Source: Pyronema omphalodes (lineage: Eukaryota; Ascomycota; Pezizomycetes; Pezizales; Pyronemataceae). From it: a stretch of 64,000 bases of DNA. Below the pieces are notes generated by a model, which was not told the DNA's origin, made no database searches, and saw only the letters and a program-made list of their open reading frames with translations. This document shows, piece after piece, positions 52,469 through 62,702 of this stretch (position 1 is its first letter; each line of letters starts with the position of its first letter). The position numbers and the translations under genes are program-made. The stretch spans positions 186,001 through 250,000 of the forward strand of contig JAJJXM010000077.1 of NCBI GenBank assembly GCA_024516155.1, read 5' to 3'.

Positions 52469-54154
52469 ATGGACGCTAACGCACCCATCCCCGCCACGCC
52501 CTCGCGTATGCAGGTACCCGAGAATATTTTTAGCCCCGACGAGCTTTCCCGAATCAACGCCCCGCACGCTGGCTCCTCCGCCATCGCGACCTCTAAGAAA
52601 TCAACGAACGTCTCCGGAAGAGTCACCAAACGCCCCACCAAAAAATCCGACTCTAGACTTGACCTCGACCTCCTCCGCAAAAATACCACTCGACCGGAAA
52701 CAAACACCCCCGTGAACCTCGATGGGACCCCCCTCGAAACAATGCCGACCGCCATGGACACTGACAGCTGCCCCGACACCGACTCCGAATCCGACTCTGA
52801 CCTGAACCTCAACGACAGCCAGCACGCAATAACCGCTTCCGACGTCAACCTCGCGACCTTACCCGAACTGATCAAGACGACCATCATGGATCTCCTCCGC
52901 CCGATGAACCAACGCCTTGAAACAGTTACCAAACGCATCGACAAACTACACCGAACCAACACCCAGCCCCGAACCGACCACCTCGCCGACAACCCCCCGA
53001 CCGCCCCCGACACCGCACCCGCCACCACGCCCACCGCCAACGACATACACCATTGGATGGCGAGATGCCACATGCTCGAAGGAATCTTGCGCAGCAACAA
53101 CATCGCCATCCCCCTCGACGCACCCCGGACTACAACCCGCCCCTCCAACGCACCCTCGGCGCCGTGGGCGGACCCCTCCAAGACCAAAACTCTCCTCAAA
53201 GCCAACCCCCCCACCAACCCCACACCCACCACTAAACCGCACCCCCGACGCCAACGCACCCGCCCCCAGTCCGTCATGATACCCTTCCCACACCCTGCGG
53301 AAATCGACGTCAATACCAAAGCCCAACTGGGAAGGGCGATCAACGCTGCACTCACCCAGACACAGGCGCCGCCTCACATGGCTGTCGCCACGATCAGACA
53401 AGCCACATCAGGAAACCTCATCGTGACCATGACAAACGGCACCACTGAATCCGAGCTGACCGAGAACCTAGGGACAATACACACAGCGACGCGAAAGGTC
53501 AACACCTCCATCGCCGCACCCCGCCTGAACGAGCGGTGGTATAAGCTCGCAGTTCATGGAATCCCCACGAGCCAATACCCCGACTCCCCCGACGGAATGC
53601 GCTCCCTCCAGGAGGAGATCGAACGCAGCAACAGACCTGTCACCCTGGCGCAACCCCCCCGATATATGACGACCGCGGAGAAACGTGTGGGCAAGGAAGC
53701 GTCCAGTGTGGTTATTGCGGTACGTACCGCGGAAGAGCTCGCACTCCTGAAGCGCAAACGAGTCATGGTACTCTTCGAGCCCCGAAGAGTCACCGAGTAC
53801 CACTCTGCCCGACGGACCGACCAGTGTCGGCGCTGCTTGCTCTTTGGCCACCACTACACCAACTGCACTGGACCGCAAGGCCCCACCTGCGGCATCTGCG
53901 GCCAGAACCACCCCACGGACGACCACGCCTGCAACGACTGCCCCCAAGGCAAAGGTAAGAGTTGTGAGCACACTAGATACCATTGCAAAAACTGCGCGGA
54001 CGCCAACCTCCCCGACCTCGACCACCCAGGCTTCAGCAAGCAATGCCCCGTACGCATCCGCATATTCAAAGAAGCCTGGACAGCGTCACAAAACCCCGCC
54101 GCCGCCCCACCCAACCCTGCCGACAGAGACACTGAGATGAACGCCCATGTCTAG
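52469..54154 (+). CDS. LB1 ORF1, RNA-binding protein with zinc knuckles
   Basis: 561 residues, ATG 52469 (MDANAPIPATPSRMQVPENI). Acidic region DTDSESDSDLNLND; a helix before MARCHMLEGILRSNNI; an RRM-like fold (WYKLAVHGIPTSQYPDSPDG ... SSVVIAVRTAEELALLKRKR). Three Cys/His clusters start near residue 452: CRRCLLFGHHYTNC (CX2CX4HX4C), CGICGQNHPTDDHAC, and CKNCADANLPDLDHPGFSKQ-CP. Expected to bind the LINE RNA and form the RNP with ORF2 protein. It ends at the TAG of ATGTCTAG, which contains the ORF2 start. Confidence 0.9.
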   Translation: MDANAPIPATPSRMQVPENIFSPDELSRINAPHAGSSAIATSKKSTNVSGRVTKRPTKKSDSRLDLDLLRKNTTRPETNTPVNLDGTPLETMPTAMDTDSCPDTDSESDSDLNLNDSQHAITASDVNLATLPELIKTTIMDLLRPMNQRLETVTKRIDKLHRTNTQPRTDHLADNPPTAPDTAPATTPTANDIHHWMARCHMLEGILRSNNIAIPLDAPRTTTRPSNAPSAPWADPSKTKTLLKANPPTNPTPTTKPHPRRQRTRPQSVMIPFPHPAEIDVNTKAQLGRAINAALTQTQAPPHMAVATIRQATSGNLIVTMTNGTTESELTENLGTIHTATRKVNTSIAAPRLNERWYKLAVHGIPTSQYPDSPDGMRSLQEEIERSNRPVTLAQPPRYMTTAEKRVGKEASSVVIAVRTAEELALLKRKRVMVLFEPRRVTEYHSARRTDQCRRCLLFGHHYTNCTGPQGPTCGICGQNHPTDDHACNDCPQGKGKSCEHTRYHCKNCADANLPDLDHPGFSKQCPVRIRIFKEAWTASQNPAAAPPNPADRDTEMNAHV

Positions 54155-57100
54155 CTACAACAGACTGGCAGCAACCATACGGATCGTCTCCCACAACGTG
54201 AACCGACAACGAACAGCACTCGATGCGCTGCTGAATAGCGCACACAACACAACCGACATAATCCTAATACAAGAAATTCACATTACCGACATAACATACG
54301 CCACCACACACCCATCGTTCACACTGGTCTTGCCACCGCGTGGGGACAGAACCACCAACAGAACAGCCGCCTATGTGACCAGGACAAACCCATACCTCAG
54401 GGTTTCTCAGCGCACCGATATATGCGCGGATCCTGACCTCCAGGTCCTTGAGGTAGGCACCGACTTAATTCCTTCTTTCTTTCTTCTTAATATGTACAAC
54501 GAAAAACACCCCGAAAGCAATATTTATACCATCCCGAGAGCCCTCACCCCCCTCCCCCTCCCCCGCAGGTGCATCATCACAGGTGACCTCAACGCTCACC
54601 ATGCCCTGTGGAACTCCTCCACACGTTCCCCCATCCGCGCCACCGAAATAGTTGACCTCATGGAACAACGAGACTGGACCCTCGTGTCCGTCCCTGACAT
54701 TCCCACCTACTACTACAATCAAGGCCGCAGTTCTCCCGTCCTCGACCTGACCCTAGCATCGCCCCACATGGCAGAGGAAACAATCAACTGGGCAATTGAC
54801 GACGACAACGCTACGGGATCTGACCATGAAGTCATAAGTTTCGAAGTGCACACAACCCACCCAGACGCTGAAACAACCCCCCCAACAAACCGACTGAACT
54901 GGAAAAAGACGGATTGGGAGCTCTTCGCCGAAACCCTCCGTGCCTCGTGCTTAGCCCTCACACCATCATGGACACAATACCGCAACCACCCTACCACAGA
55001 CAACCTCGATGCGTGGGCGGAGTCAATACGTGATGCCATCCTTAATGCCGCGACTACGTCCACCCCCGTACTACAAGTGACCCCACAATCGAAGAGATGG
55101 TGGACCGCAGAAGTCACCGAGGCAAGGAAAAAGATGACCAAAGCAAGGCGTAAGTGGAAACGCAAACGTGACGATAGATCCCACCTAAACTACAAACAAC
55201 ACCGAAACGAATACCACAGGACCATTCGAACGGCGAAAGATGCAAAGTGGAAGGAATATCTTTCCCAAGCCGAAGGACCCGATGTGTGGCAGGCGTTTAG
55301 GTACACCAACCCTCGGCGTGCTCAGCTAACACCAAACCTCCGCGCAATGATAAACGGCCAAGAAACAATCTGCAGCTCCTTCGACGCAAAGGTAGAGGCC
55401 TTCCAAAAGTTGTTTCCCCCGCCGCCGCCACCACCGCCTCCGTCCGTCCTCCCCCCGCGCCGCGAGTTGCAGTGGACAACCTTTACACCGACAGAGGTAG
55501 AAACAGCGATATTCTCCTCCTCGCCGACGAAGGCGCCCGGACCCGATGGGCTCACATTCGCCTGCCTGCGCCAAGCATACCTTGCCATCCCCAAACACAT
55601 GAACAACCTCTACGCCACATTAGGGACGGTAGGCTACCATCCGCGATGCTGGTGCCAGGCCACCACAGTCATTATCGCCAAACCTAACAAGCCGGATTAC
55701 AGCAATCCAAAGGCATACCGTCCGATTGCGCTCCTAAACTGCCTTGGGAAGACCCTCGAAAAACTAATGGCCACTCGCCTAGGCACGATGGCAGACTCTC
55801 ACGACTTACTACATAGGGACCAAGTAGGTGGACGCCCGCAGAGATCAGCAATTGACGCGGCGATGGCGCTGGTGCACGACGTCGAGATTGGGAAATCTCA
55901 CGGAATGCTAACCTCTGCCCTCTTCCTCGATGTTCGTGGAGCGTTCGACAACGTCTCTGCTGACCGCCTCCAACAAACATTACGACAGCTTGGGTGCCCG
56001 CGACCAGTAGTATCGTGGTGCCAGTCTTTCCTCGCAGATCGCACGATCGCTCTAGCGTTCGACGGGCGAACTGACACGCAACGCCCAGTGCAAACAGGCA
56101 TCCCACAAGGTTCCCCTGCATCCCCCATACTTTTCTTATTATACCTCCGCCCATTATTCGACGAACTAGCGCAGGTACACCCGTACGCCTGGACACCTAG
56201 CTACATTGACGACGTAGCGATCGTCGTCCAGGGACGCACCAGAAAAGCGAACGCCCGCGCACTTGAGAACATTACGACAACAGCATTTCGGTGGGCCGAC
56301 GCAAACGCCGTTGCATTTGACGATGCCAAGTCAGAGCTCCTGCATTTCCACTGGGCACGCACCGACAGCATCACTGAGGAGGAAAAAGTTAAGTTACCAA
56401 ACGGTACAGTTATCACACCGGGAACACAAGGAGGAGAGAAGGATGTTGTGAGGTGGATAGGCCTGTATTTAGATAGGAAACTTAACTTTAGAAAACATGT
56501 AGCTAGACGAGTAACCGCCGCGCAAAGAACTCTGAACGCACTGTGTAGGTTAGCACGGTACGAAACAGGTCTGTCCCCCGCTGCTACGAGACTAATCTAC
56601 CAGGCGTGTGTCCAGTCGAGAGCAGACTACGGCGCAGAGATATGGTGGAACCAACAAAAAGACCTTGCCCGCACCCTCCAGAATCAACAGAACACCGCCC
56701 TCCGCAGGATTCTCAACGCCTTCACCTCTACTCCGATCCTGGCCCTCCACAATGAATCCGCACTCCCCCCGGTCACAATACGTCTTGACAACCGCCAGCG
56801 GAAATACGCCCTGCGCACCCTCACTTTACCCGCCTCGCACCCTATCATCACACGCTGCCCCGTCTCGTTTCCCGCCCCGAGTATCGAGGATGCCTCCATC
56901 AACCCGGACACCGAGTACGACCACCCGTGGCACGTCCCAGGACAAGCCCCGTCCCGCCTCCTGCACGTCATCAGCACCCTCTCCCCGTGGGTCCAACCAA
57001 ACGCCGAAATCGAGGACACCTCCCAAAACATCCCCGACGACGACCTCGCCCCTACATTAACGATCGACATCTCCTCCTCCCCGAAGGCTGAAGCTGCCGA

Positions 57101-58067
57101 CGACCACCTCCTCCTCCTCCACGCCCTTCGCCAACGATCGGATACTATCCTACTGTACACGGACGGCTCTCAACTTGACGGCATAACAGGCGCAGGATAC
57201 ACCATCCCCCACGGGCTGCCACGACCTGTCGACTCCATAGTGCCCATGGGCGACAGAACAGAAGTCTTCGACGCGGAAGTTATGGCCATCCACGAAGGAC
57301 TCCGGACATGCCTGACACATATTCGACGCAACGACCTATACGACAAACACATCCACGTTTTTACCGACAACCAAGCCGCGATACGTCGAGCCTCTCACCT
57401 CCGTCGAGGCCCCGGCCAGGAGCTCGCCTGGGCCATCCACGACACCGCTCACGACCTTCACACTTACGGTACCTCAATTACCATCCACTGGGTCCCAGGA
57501 CACACTAGCGTCCCCGGAAACGAAGCCGCCGACGAACTGGCCCGACAGGCGACAACAGTACCGCCACGCCGACAAATACCGATATCCCTCACTTGGCTGC
57601 GCCGCCGCGCTCGAGAGAGGTACACCGAAGACAGGGCTACCTGGTTCACCTCTTCCCCCCGACCGCGCACGTACACCGCCACACACCGCCGCAAAATGGA
57701 CACTGCGTACACCGAAAACCCCCGCTGGATATCAACTGCAATCCTGGGTCTTCGCACCGGCCACGGGTACTTCCTCAACTGCTTGGCCCACCCTCCATCC
57801 GACGCATACCCCTCCCGCAGCTGCAGCTGCCCAATCCATCCACCGCAGACGCCTCGACACCTCCTCCTGAGCTGCCCCGAATTCCAGGCCGCTCGCTCCA
57901 CACTCAGGAAGGACCTCAAACTCAGACAACACTCCCGGATCAACCTAAACACCATTCTGGACACCCCCTCCGGCACCAAGGCTCTTTCCACCTTTATCTC
58001 TGCAACCAAGGTTGCTACCTCGACCTGGGCACACTCCCGGCTAGAGAAGCCTCGCAGAAGGGGATAG
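54147..58067 (+). CDS. LB1 ORF2: endonuclease, reverse transcriptase, RNase H
   Basis: 1306 residues without interruption. APE endonuclease about 1-230 (SHNVNR, ILIQEIHITD, GDLNAHHALW, VLDLTLASP, GSDHEVI). RT about 480-760 (IIAKPNKPDYSNPKAYRPIA, LDVRGAFDNV, GIPQGSPASPILF, SYIDDVAIV with YIDD near 686). RNase H about 1003-1125 (YTDGSQLDGITGAGY, AEVMAIHEGL, FTDNQAAIRRA, HWVPGHTSVPGNEAADELAR). C-terminal cluster CSCPIHPPQTPRHLLLSCPE near 1224. The domain set and order are those of the Tad1 group. Colinear with LA ORF2 over its length. Confidence 0.94.
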   Translation: MSSYNRLAATIRIVSHNVNRQRTALDALLNSAHNTTDIILIQEIHITDITYATTHPSFTLVLPPRGDRTTNRTAAYVTRTNPYLRVSQRTDICADPDLQVLEVGTDLIPSFFLLNMYNEKHPESNIYTIPRALTPLPLPRRCIITGDLNAHHALWNSSTRSPIRATEIVDLMEQRDWTLVSVPDIPTYYYNQGRSSPVLDLTLASPHMAEETINWAIDDDNATGSDHEVISFEVHTTHPDAETTPPTNRLNWKKTDWELFAETLRASCLALTPSWTQYRNHPTTDNLDAWAESIRDAILNAATTSTPVLQVTPQSKRWWTAEVTEARKKMTKARRKWKRKRDDRSHLNYKQHRNEYHRTIRTAKDAKWKEYLSQAEGPDVWQAFRYTNPRRAQLTPNLRAMINGQETICSSFDAKVEAFQKLFPPPPPPPPPSVLPPRRELQWTTFTPTEVETAIFSSSPTKAPGPDGLTFACLRQAYLAIPKHMNNLYATLGTVGYHPRCWCQATTVIIAKPNKPDYSNPKAYRPIALLNCLGKTLEKLMATRLGTMADSHDLLHRDQVGGRPQRSAIDAAMALVHDVEIGKSHGMLTSALFLDVRGAFDNVSADRLQQTLRQLGCPRPVVSWCQSFLADRTIALAFDGRTDTQRPVQTGIPQGSPASPILFLLYLRPLFDELAQVHPYAWTPSYIDDVAIVVQGRTRKANARALENITTTAFRWADANAVAFDDAKSELLHFHWARTDSITEEEKVKLPNGTVITPGTQGGEKDVVRWIGLYLDRKLNFRKHVARRVTAAQRTLNALCRLARYETGLSPAATRLIYQACVQSRADYGAEIWWNQQKDLARTLQNQQNTALRRILNAFTSTPILALHNESALPPVTIRLDNRQRKYALRTLTLPASHPIITRCPVSFPAPSIEDASINPDTEYDHPWHVPGQAPSRLLHVISTLSPWVQPNAEIEDTSQNIPDDDLAPTLTIDISSSPKAEAADDHLLLLHALRQRSDTILLYTDGSQLDGITGAGYTIPHGLPRPVDSIVPMGDRTEVFDAEVMAIHEGLRTCLTHIRRNDLYDKHIHVFTDNQAAIRRASHLRRGPGQELAWAIHDTAHDLHTYGTSITIHWVPGHTSVPGNEAADELARQATTVPPRRQIPISLTWLRRRARERYTEDRATWFTSSPRPRTYTATHRRKMDTAYTENPRWISTAILGLRTGHGYFLNCLAHPPSDAYPSRSCSCPIHPPQTPRHLLLSCPEFQAARSTLRKDLKLRQHSRINLNTILDTPSGTKALSTFISATKVATSTWAHSRLEKPRRRG

Positions 58068-58898
58068 ACCCCTACCGCTGACTACACTGACCGCAGTACC
58101 TTAGGAACTTTCGCGCGCGCTGATTTTGCAGTGCTTTCTTACTTAGGATTTCTGTTTTGTAAAAAAAAAAAAAAAAAAGGGACAAGCAAAAGGGGAAGGT
58201 AGAAGAGGGATAGGCGGAGAGAAAGGGAACGGGCACGCGGTGACGGGATCGGGCTGGGGTCGTTGCTTCGGTCTGCTTGGGGTTCGGGTGTTTTGAGTTT
58301 TCTTTTCTTTGTCTTTCAATTGTTTGTCTTACGGGTTGGAGTGTTTTATGGTACGGCGGGTGAGAAGGGAACGGATGGTGGAATGGTGCACAGGAAGGGA
58401 GATGACGGGGACGGCAGGCGAGAGAGGGCAGACGAGTTTCTTTTGTACTTTCCTTTGTTTGGGTGCGACGATGTTTTTCTTATGTTCGCAGGGCGGGAGG
58501 CGTGCGAGGCGTTGCGAAAGGGGAGAGAGGGGCACGGGGAAGGGGCAGGGGCAGAGGAGGGCGGCGGGAGTTACCTTTTTCTTTTGTACGCGGAGGAAAC
58601 AAAGCCGGTAAAATGGCTAAACATGGGAAGGGGAAGGGAGGAGGAAAGGGAGGAGCCCGGCGAGGCGGCCTCTGTGCAAGCAGGGCACTTGGAACATCAG
58701 ACGCGCTTGGACAAGAAACCCCCGTAGTAACAGTGGGGACAGACCCCACAACCACAACGATCAAGAGGAGGAGACTGGTAGAGGTGGAGACTGGGTTTTT
58801 GCTTTTACATTTCTTTCTTCTTCTCTTTTGTATTTATCTGTCCCTTGTCATAACCTTCGGGTTGCAAACAAGTAATGAGAGAACAAACAACAAACAAA
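58068..58898 (+). other. LB1 3' UTR
   Basis: Contains A18 (58160-58177) and a GGGAGAGAGGGGCACGGGG-type purine stretch. From about 58570 to the tail it is a ~300-nt segment nearly identical to the 3' ends of H1 and H2 (GGGCACTTGGAACATCAGAC, CCCCACAACCACAACGATCA). No ORF supported. Confidence 0.75.
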
Positions 58899-60560
58899 CA
58901 AAAACAAAACAAAGTCCCGTCTCTACCTCCGCTGATCCTCCCTTAGGCTGTGATTTTGTGGTTCTGTCCCCACTATTACTTCGTTGGTCCTGTTGTCCGA
59001 CCGCGTCTGCTGTTCCAGTGCCCTGTTCGCACAGAGGCCACCGCGCCGGGTGTCCTCCCTTTCCTCCTCCCTTCCCCTCCCATTTTTAACCATTTGTCCT
59101 CCTTTATTTCCTCCACAAAGCAAAAACAAAACCAAAGCAAAGTTAAACAGCCGCCGGGCCACCCGTGCCCCCACTCTCCTCTCCTCTCTCCCCTCCTCCG
59201 CCGGTGTCTCCTGACTCTTTGCCCTTTGAGACACCCGGGCCCGCCCTGCCCCTCTTCTCCTCCCCTCTCTCCCCTTCTCCTTCCTTCTTCCTCAGCCTTC
59301 TCACTGCTCCCCCTCGCCTCTCTCCCCGTCTTGTCGGTGGTGTTGTCAGTCCAAGATTGCCATTCCCAAGCACAATCTGGACGTTGATGCCTCCGCTCTT
59401 GACGACTTCTGCCCAAGTCTTCTTTGCAGAGGAGGTTTTTGTTCTGGGTTGGTGGGTATTCTTACCCCTTCCACCTTCTTCGTTGTAGGGGTCTGTTTGG
59501 GTATCGCTGCCGTAGATGTCGTCTCCTTCGCTTTCATCTTCTTCTTCTGTGTGGCCTTTGCCTCCACAGTCTTCCATCCGTCGGTCTCAGCAGGGGCAGT
59601 GCTTGGGGCGTCGGGTAGAGGTGTGTCCTGAGCAGATGGACTGTCAGGGTGAGGTTCCGGTGTCGCTTCGGTCGACGTGATTGCGAGGAGAGGTAGGGGG
59701 GACATAGGCTTGAGGGCATCAAGCTTGTCCTGGGCGGCGGTAGTCGCATGTTTTGAGTGCATCAGGCTTCGCACCGGTGATGACGTTCTCGGTTTGTGGT
59801 TCACCGGTCGTCTGTTTGTCGGTGAGGTGGGTTCGGTGTTCTGGTCGCTTCCCCTTCGCTTTCTCTTGCCAGGAGGGTTGCGAACAGCGTCCAGGACATC
59901 CTGAATGTCATGTTGGACGACGGAGAGCTGCATAGTCATCTCTTCCATCGCTGAGGAAGAGGCCGTGAGGTTCGGTGAGGGGGGAGCCGAAATGACCTGT
60001 TGCTGTTCGTCGATTTTCTTCGTCAGGGCGTCCACAGCAGCCTTGAGAGCTGCTGTTTCTGCCTGTGTAGAGTCGTATGCTGCGCGCAGCTTCGTGTTTT
60101 CGCCGGTCAGAATGTCGAAGTTCGTCATCATGACGTCGAATCTGTGGCGCATCTCATCGCTGTTGTTGCGTATGGTGTCATCGAGGGTATTGAAGCGTCG
60201 CTGTGTATCCCGGTGGATCTGTTGTATCCCCAGGAAGTTGGCTCCAGTGAGTCCCGCGTGGTTGTTTTCAAACAGTTGATCTAGGGTGTCATAGTCGTCA
60301 TCAACTGCAACTGCCTCGTTAATTGCAGATACGAAGACGCGACGGTAGGTTCTGAACCGGCTGTGTTCAGTTGTCGCCTGTTGCTGCTGTCTTGAAGCCG
60401 AAGGAACCGGTGATCCTGCCAAGACCACACTCTGGAAGGGCTTTCCAGCGAAGTTTCCATCAACTTCATCAACTTTTCCATCTCTTCCATCCAAAGTAGG
60501 CGTAGATCCATCATGAGGAAGGTCGGCTAGAACATTGTACGCGTTTTCGGACCGTTTCGA
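58899..60560 (-). pseudogene. H5, main part (frameshifted, 5' truncated)
   Basis: Half-LINE body right of LB1. The coding part runs on the minus strand from KRSENAYNVLADLPHDGSTP (60557) through the coiled coil and KRKRRGSDQN to TPTTK. Loss of one base near 59483 then shifts the frame, and KKTWAEVVKSGGINVQIVLG continues in the other frame (59143-59577). The first codons and 5' UTR are missing. Its 3' tip is at 51929-52034. Confidence 0.85.
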
Positions 60561-60582
60561 TATCCACGTTTTTACCTCCGAC
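60561..60582. other. Filler between H5 and LB2
   Basis: 22 nt. Fifteen of them (ATCCACGTTTTTACC, 60562-60576) equal the RNase H coding sequence of LB1 ORF2 at 57351-57365. It looks like templated filler at a 5' LINE junction, or a relic of an LB copy. Confidence 0.5.
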
Positions 60583-61015
60583 ACCACACAGCAACCGCTG
60601 ACCCCCCCCTGCATTTGCGACAACAACAACAATTTCCCCGATTTTCGAATCGGTAATCGATTTCTTACCTCGGAATTACCCCGAATCTCGATTTTCGGAA
60701 CCCAGCTACCGTTTACCGTTGAGATTCAGCGGAGAAACGCGATTCTGGGACCTCCGGGCCGGATTCCGGGCACTTTCATCAACGCCGCTCCACCACCCGC
60801 CCCCCCCAATCATCAAACCGACCTTATTTTCGGTTTCGGCATACCGAAATCCCCCCCCCCCCCAAATCCCCCCCCCACCAGCAGCACTGGTTGTGGTGAT
60901 CCCCCAAATTTCCCCCCCTCCGGACCCCTTTCCTCGCGAGAAATTCTCGTGCTCGCTTAGCAAGAGCCTCCTCACGTGACTCTTCGCCATCGCTTACCTC
61001 ACCACCGGTTAAGCG

Positions 61016-62702
61016 ATGGACGCTAACGCACCCATCCCCGCCACGCCCTCGCGTATGCAGGTACCCGAGAATATTTTTAGCCCCGACGAGCTTTCCCGAA
61101 TCAACGCCCCGCACGCTGGCTCCTCCGCCATCGCGACCTCTAAGAAATCAACGAACGTCTCCGGAAGAGTCACCAAACGCCCCACCAAAAAATCCGACTC
61201 TAGACTTGGCCTCGACCTCCTCCGCAAAACTGCCACTCGACCGGAAACAAACACCCCCGTGAACCTCGATGGGACCCCCGCCGAAACAACGCCGACCGCC
61301 ATGGACACTGACAGCTGCCCCGACACCGACTCCGAATCCGACTCTGACCTGAACCTCAACGACAGCCAGCACGCAATAACTACTTCCGACGTCAACCTCC
61401 CGACCTTATCCGAACTGATCAAGACGACCATCATGGATCTCCTCCGCCCGATGAACCAACGCCTCGAAACAGTTACCAAACGCATCGACAAACTACACCG
61501 AACCAACACCCAGCCCCGAACCGACAACCTCGCCGACAACCCCCCGACAGCCCCCGACACCGCACCCGCGACCACGCCCACCGCCAACGACATACACCAT
61601 TGGATGGCGAGATGCCACATGCTCGAAGGAATCTTGCGCAGCAACAACATCGCCATCCCCCTCGACGCACCCCGGACTACAACCCGCCCCTCCAACGCAC
61701 CCTCGGCGCCGTGGGCGGACCCCTCCAAGACCAGAACTCTCCTCAAAGCCAACCCCCCCACCAACCCCACACCCGCCACTAAACCGCACCCCCGACGCCC
61801 ACGCACCCGCCCCCAGGAAATCGTTCTGCCCTGCCCACACCCTGCGGAAATCGACGTCAATACCAAAGCCCAACTGGGAAGGGCGATCAACGCTGCACTC
61901 ACCCAGACACAGGCGCCGCCTCACATGGCTGTCGCCACGATCAGACAAGCCACATCAGGAAACCTCATCGTGACCATGACAGACGGCACCACTGAATCCG
62001 AGCTGACCGAGAACCTAGGGACCATACACACGGCGACGCGACAGGTCAACACCTCCATCGCCGCACCCCGCCTGAACGAGCGATGGTATAAGCTCGCAGT
62101 TCATGGAATCCCCACGAGCCATTCCCCCGACTCCCCCGACGGAATGCGCTTGCTCCAGGAGGAGATCGAACGCAGCAACGGATCTGTCACCCTGGCGCAA
62201 CCCCCCCGATATATGACGACCGCGGAGAAACGTGTGGGCAAGGAAGCGTCCAGTGTGGTTATTGCGGTACGTACCGCCGAAGAGCTCGCACTCCTGAAGC
62301 GCAAACGAGTCATGGTACTCTTCGAGCCCCGAAGAGTCACCGAATACCACTCTGCCCGACGGACCGACCAGTGTCGGCGCTGCTTGCTCTTTGGCCACCA
62401 CTACACCAACTGCACTGCGACCGCAAGGCCCCACCTGCGGCATCTGCGGCCAGAACCACCCCACGGACGACCACGCCTGCAACGAGTGCCCCCAAAGCAA
62501 AGGTAAGAGTTGTGAGCACACTAGATACCATTGCAAAAACTGCGCGGACGCCAACCTCCCCGACCTCGACCACCCAGGCTTCAGCAAGCAATGCCCCGTA
62601 CACATCCGCATATTCAAAGAAGCCTGGACAGCGTCACAAAACCCCGCCGCCGCCCCACCCAACCCAGCCGACAGAGACACTGAGATGAACGCCCATGTCT
62701 AG
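61016..62702 (+). pseudogene. LB2 ORF1 (frameshift)
   Basis: Same as LB1 ORF1 from MDANAPIPATPSRMQ to HYTNCTA. There one extra C (CACTGCGACCGC against CACTGGACCGC in LB1, near 62418) shifts the frame within the zinc-knuckle region; GPTCGICGQNHPTDDHACNE continues in the next frame to the ATGTCTAG overlap. Small changes in the middle (RPQEIVLPCPHP for RPQSVMIPFPHP). Confidence 0.9.

Larger units (their letters stand above)
52040..58898 (+). mobile_element. LB1: full-length Tad1-like LINE with intact ORFs
   Basis: 5' box ACCACACAGCAACCGCTGAC plus C tract; ORF1 and ORF2 intact with 8-nt overlap; 3' UTR, stem AACC-TTCG-GGTT (58852-58863) and (AACA)n tail. The duplication CAAAAACAAAACA (52022-52034 and 58899-58911) flanks it, with five extra bases (GGATC) before the 5' box. 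It interrupts H5. No disabling mutation was seen, so it could be active. Confidence 0.9.

Noticed and set aside
52462..53355. 297-codon antisense ORF opposite LB1 ORF1, repeated at 61009-61902
   Set aside because: A shadow of GC-rich ORF1 coding sequence; it is kept only because LB1 and LB2 are nearly identical.
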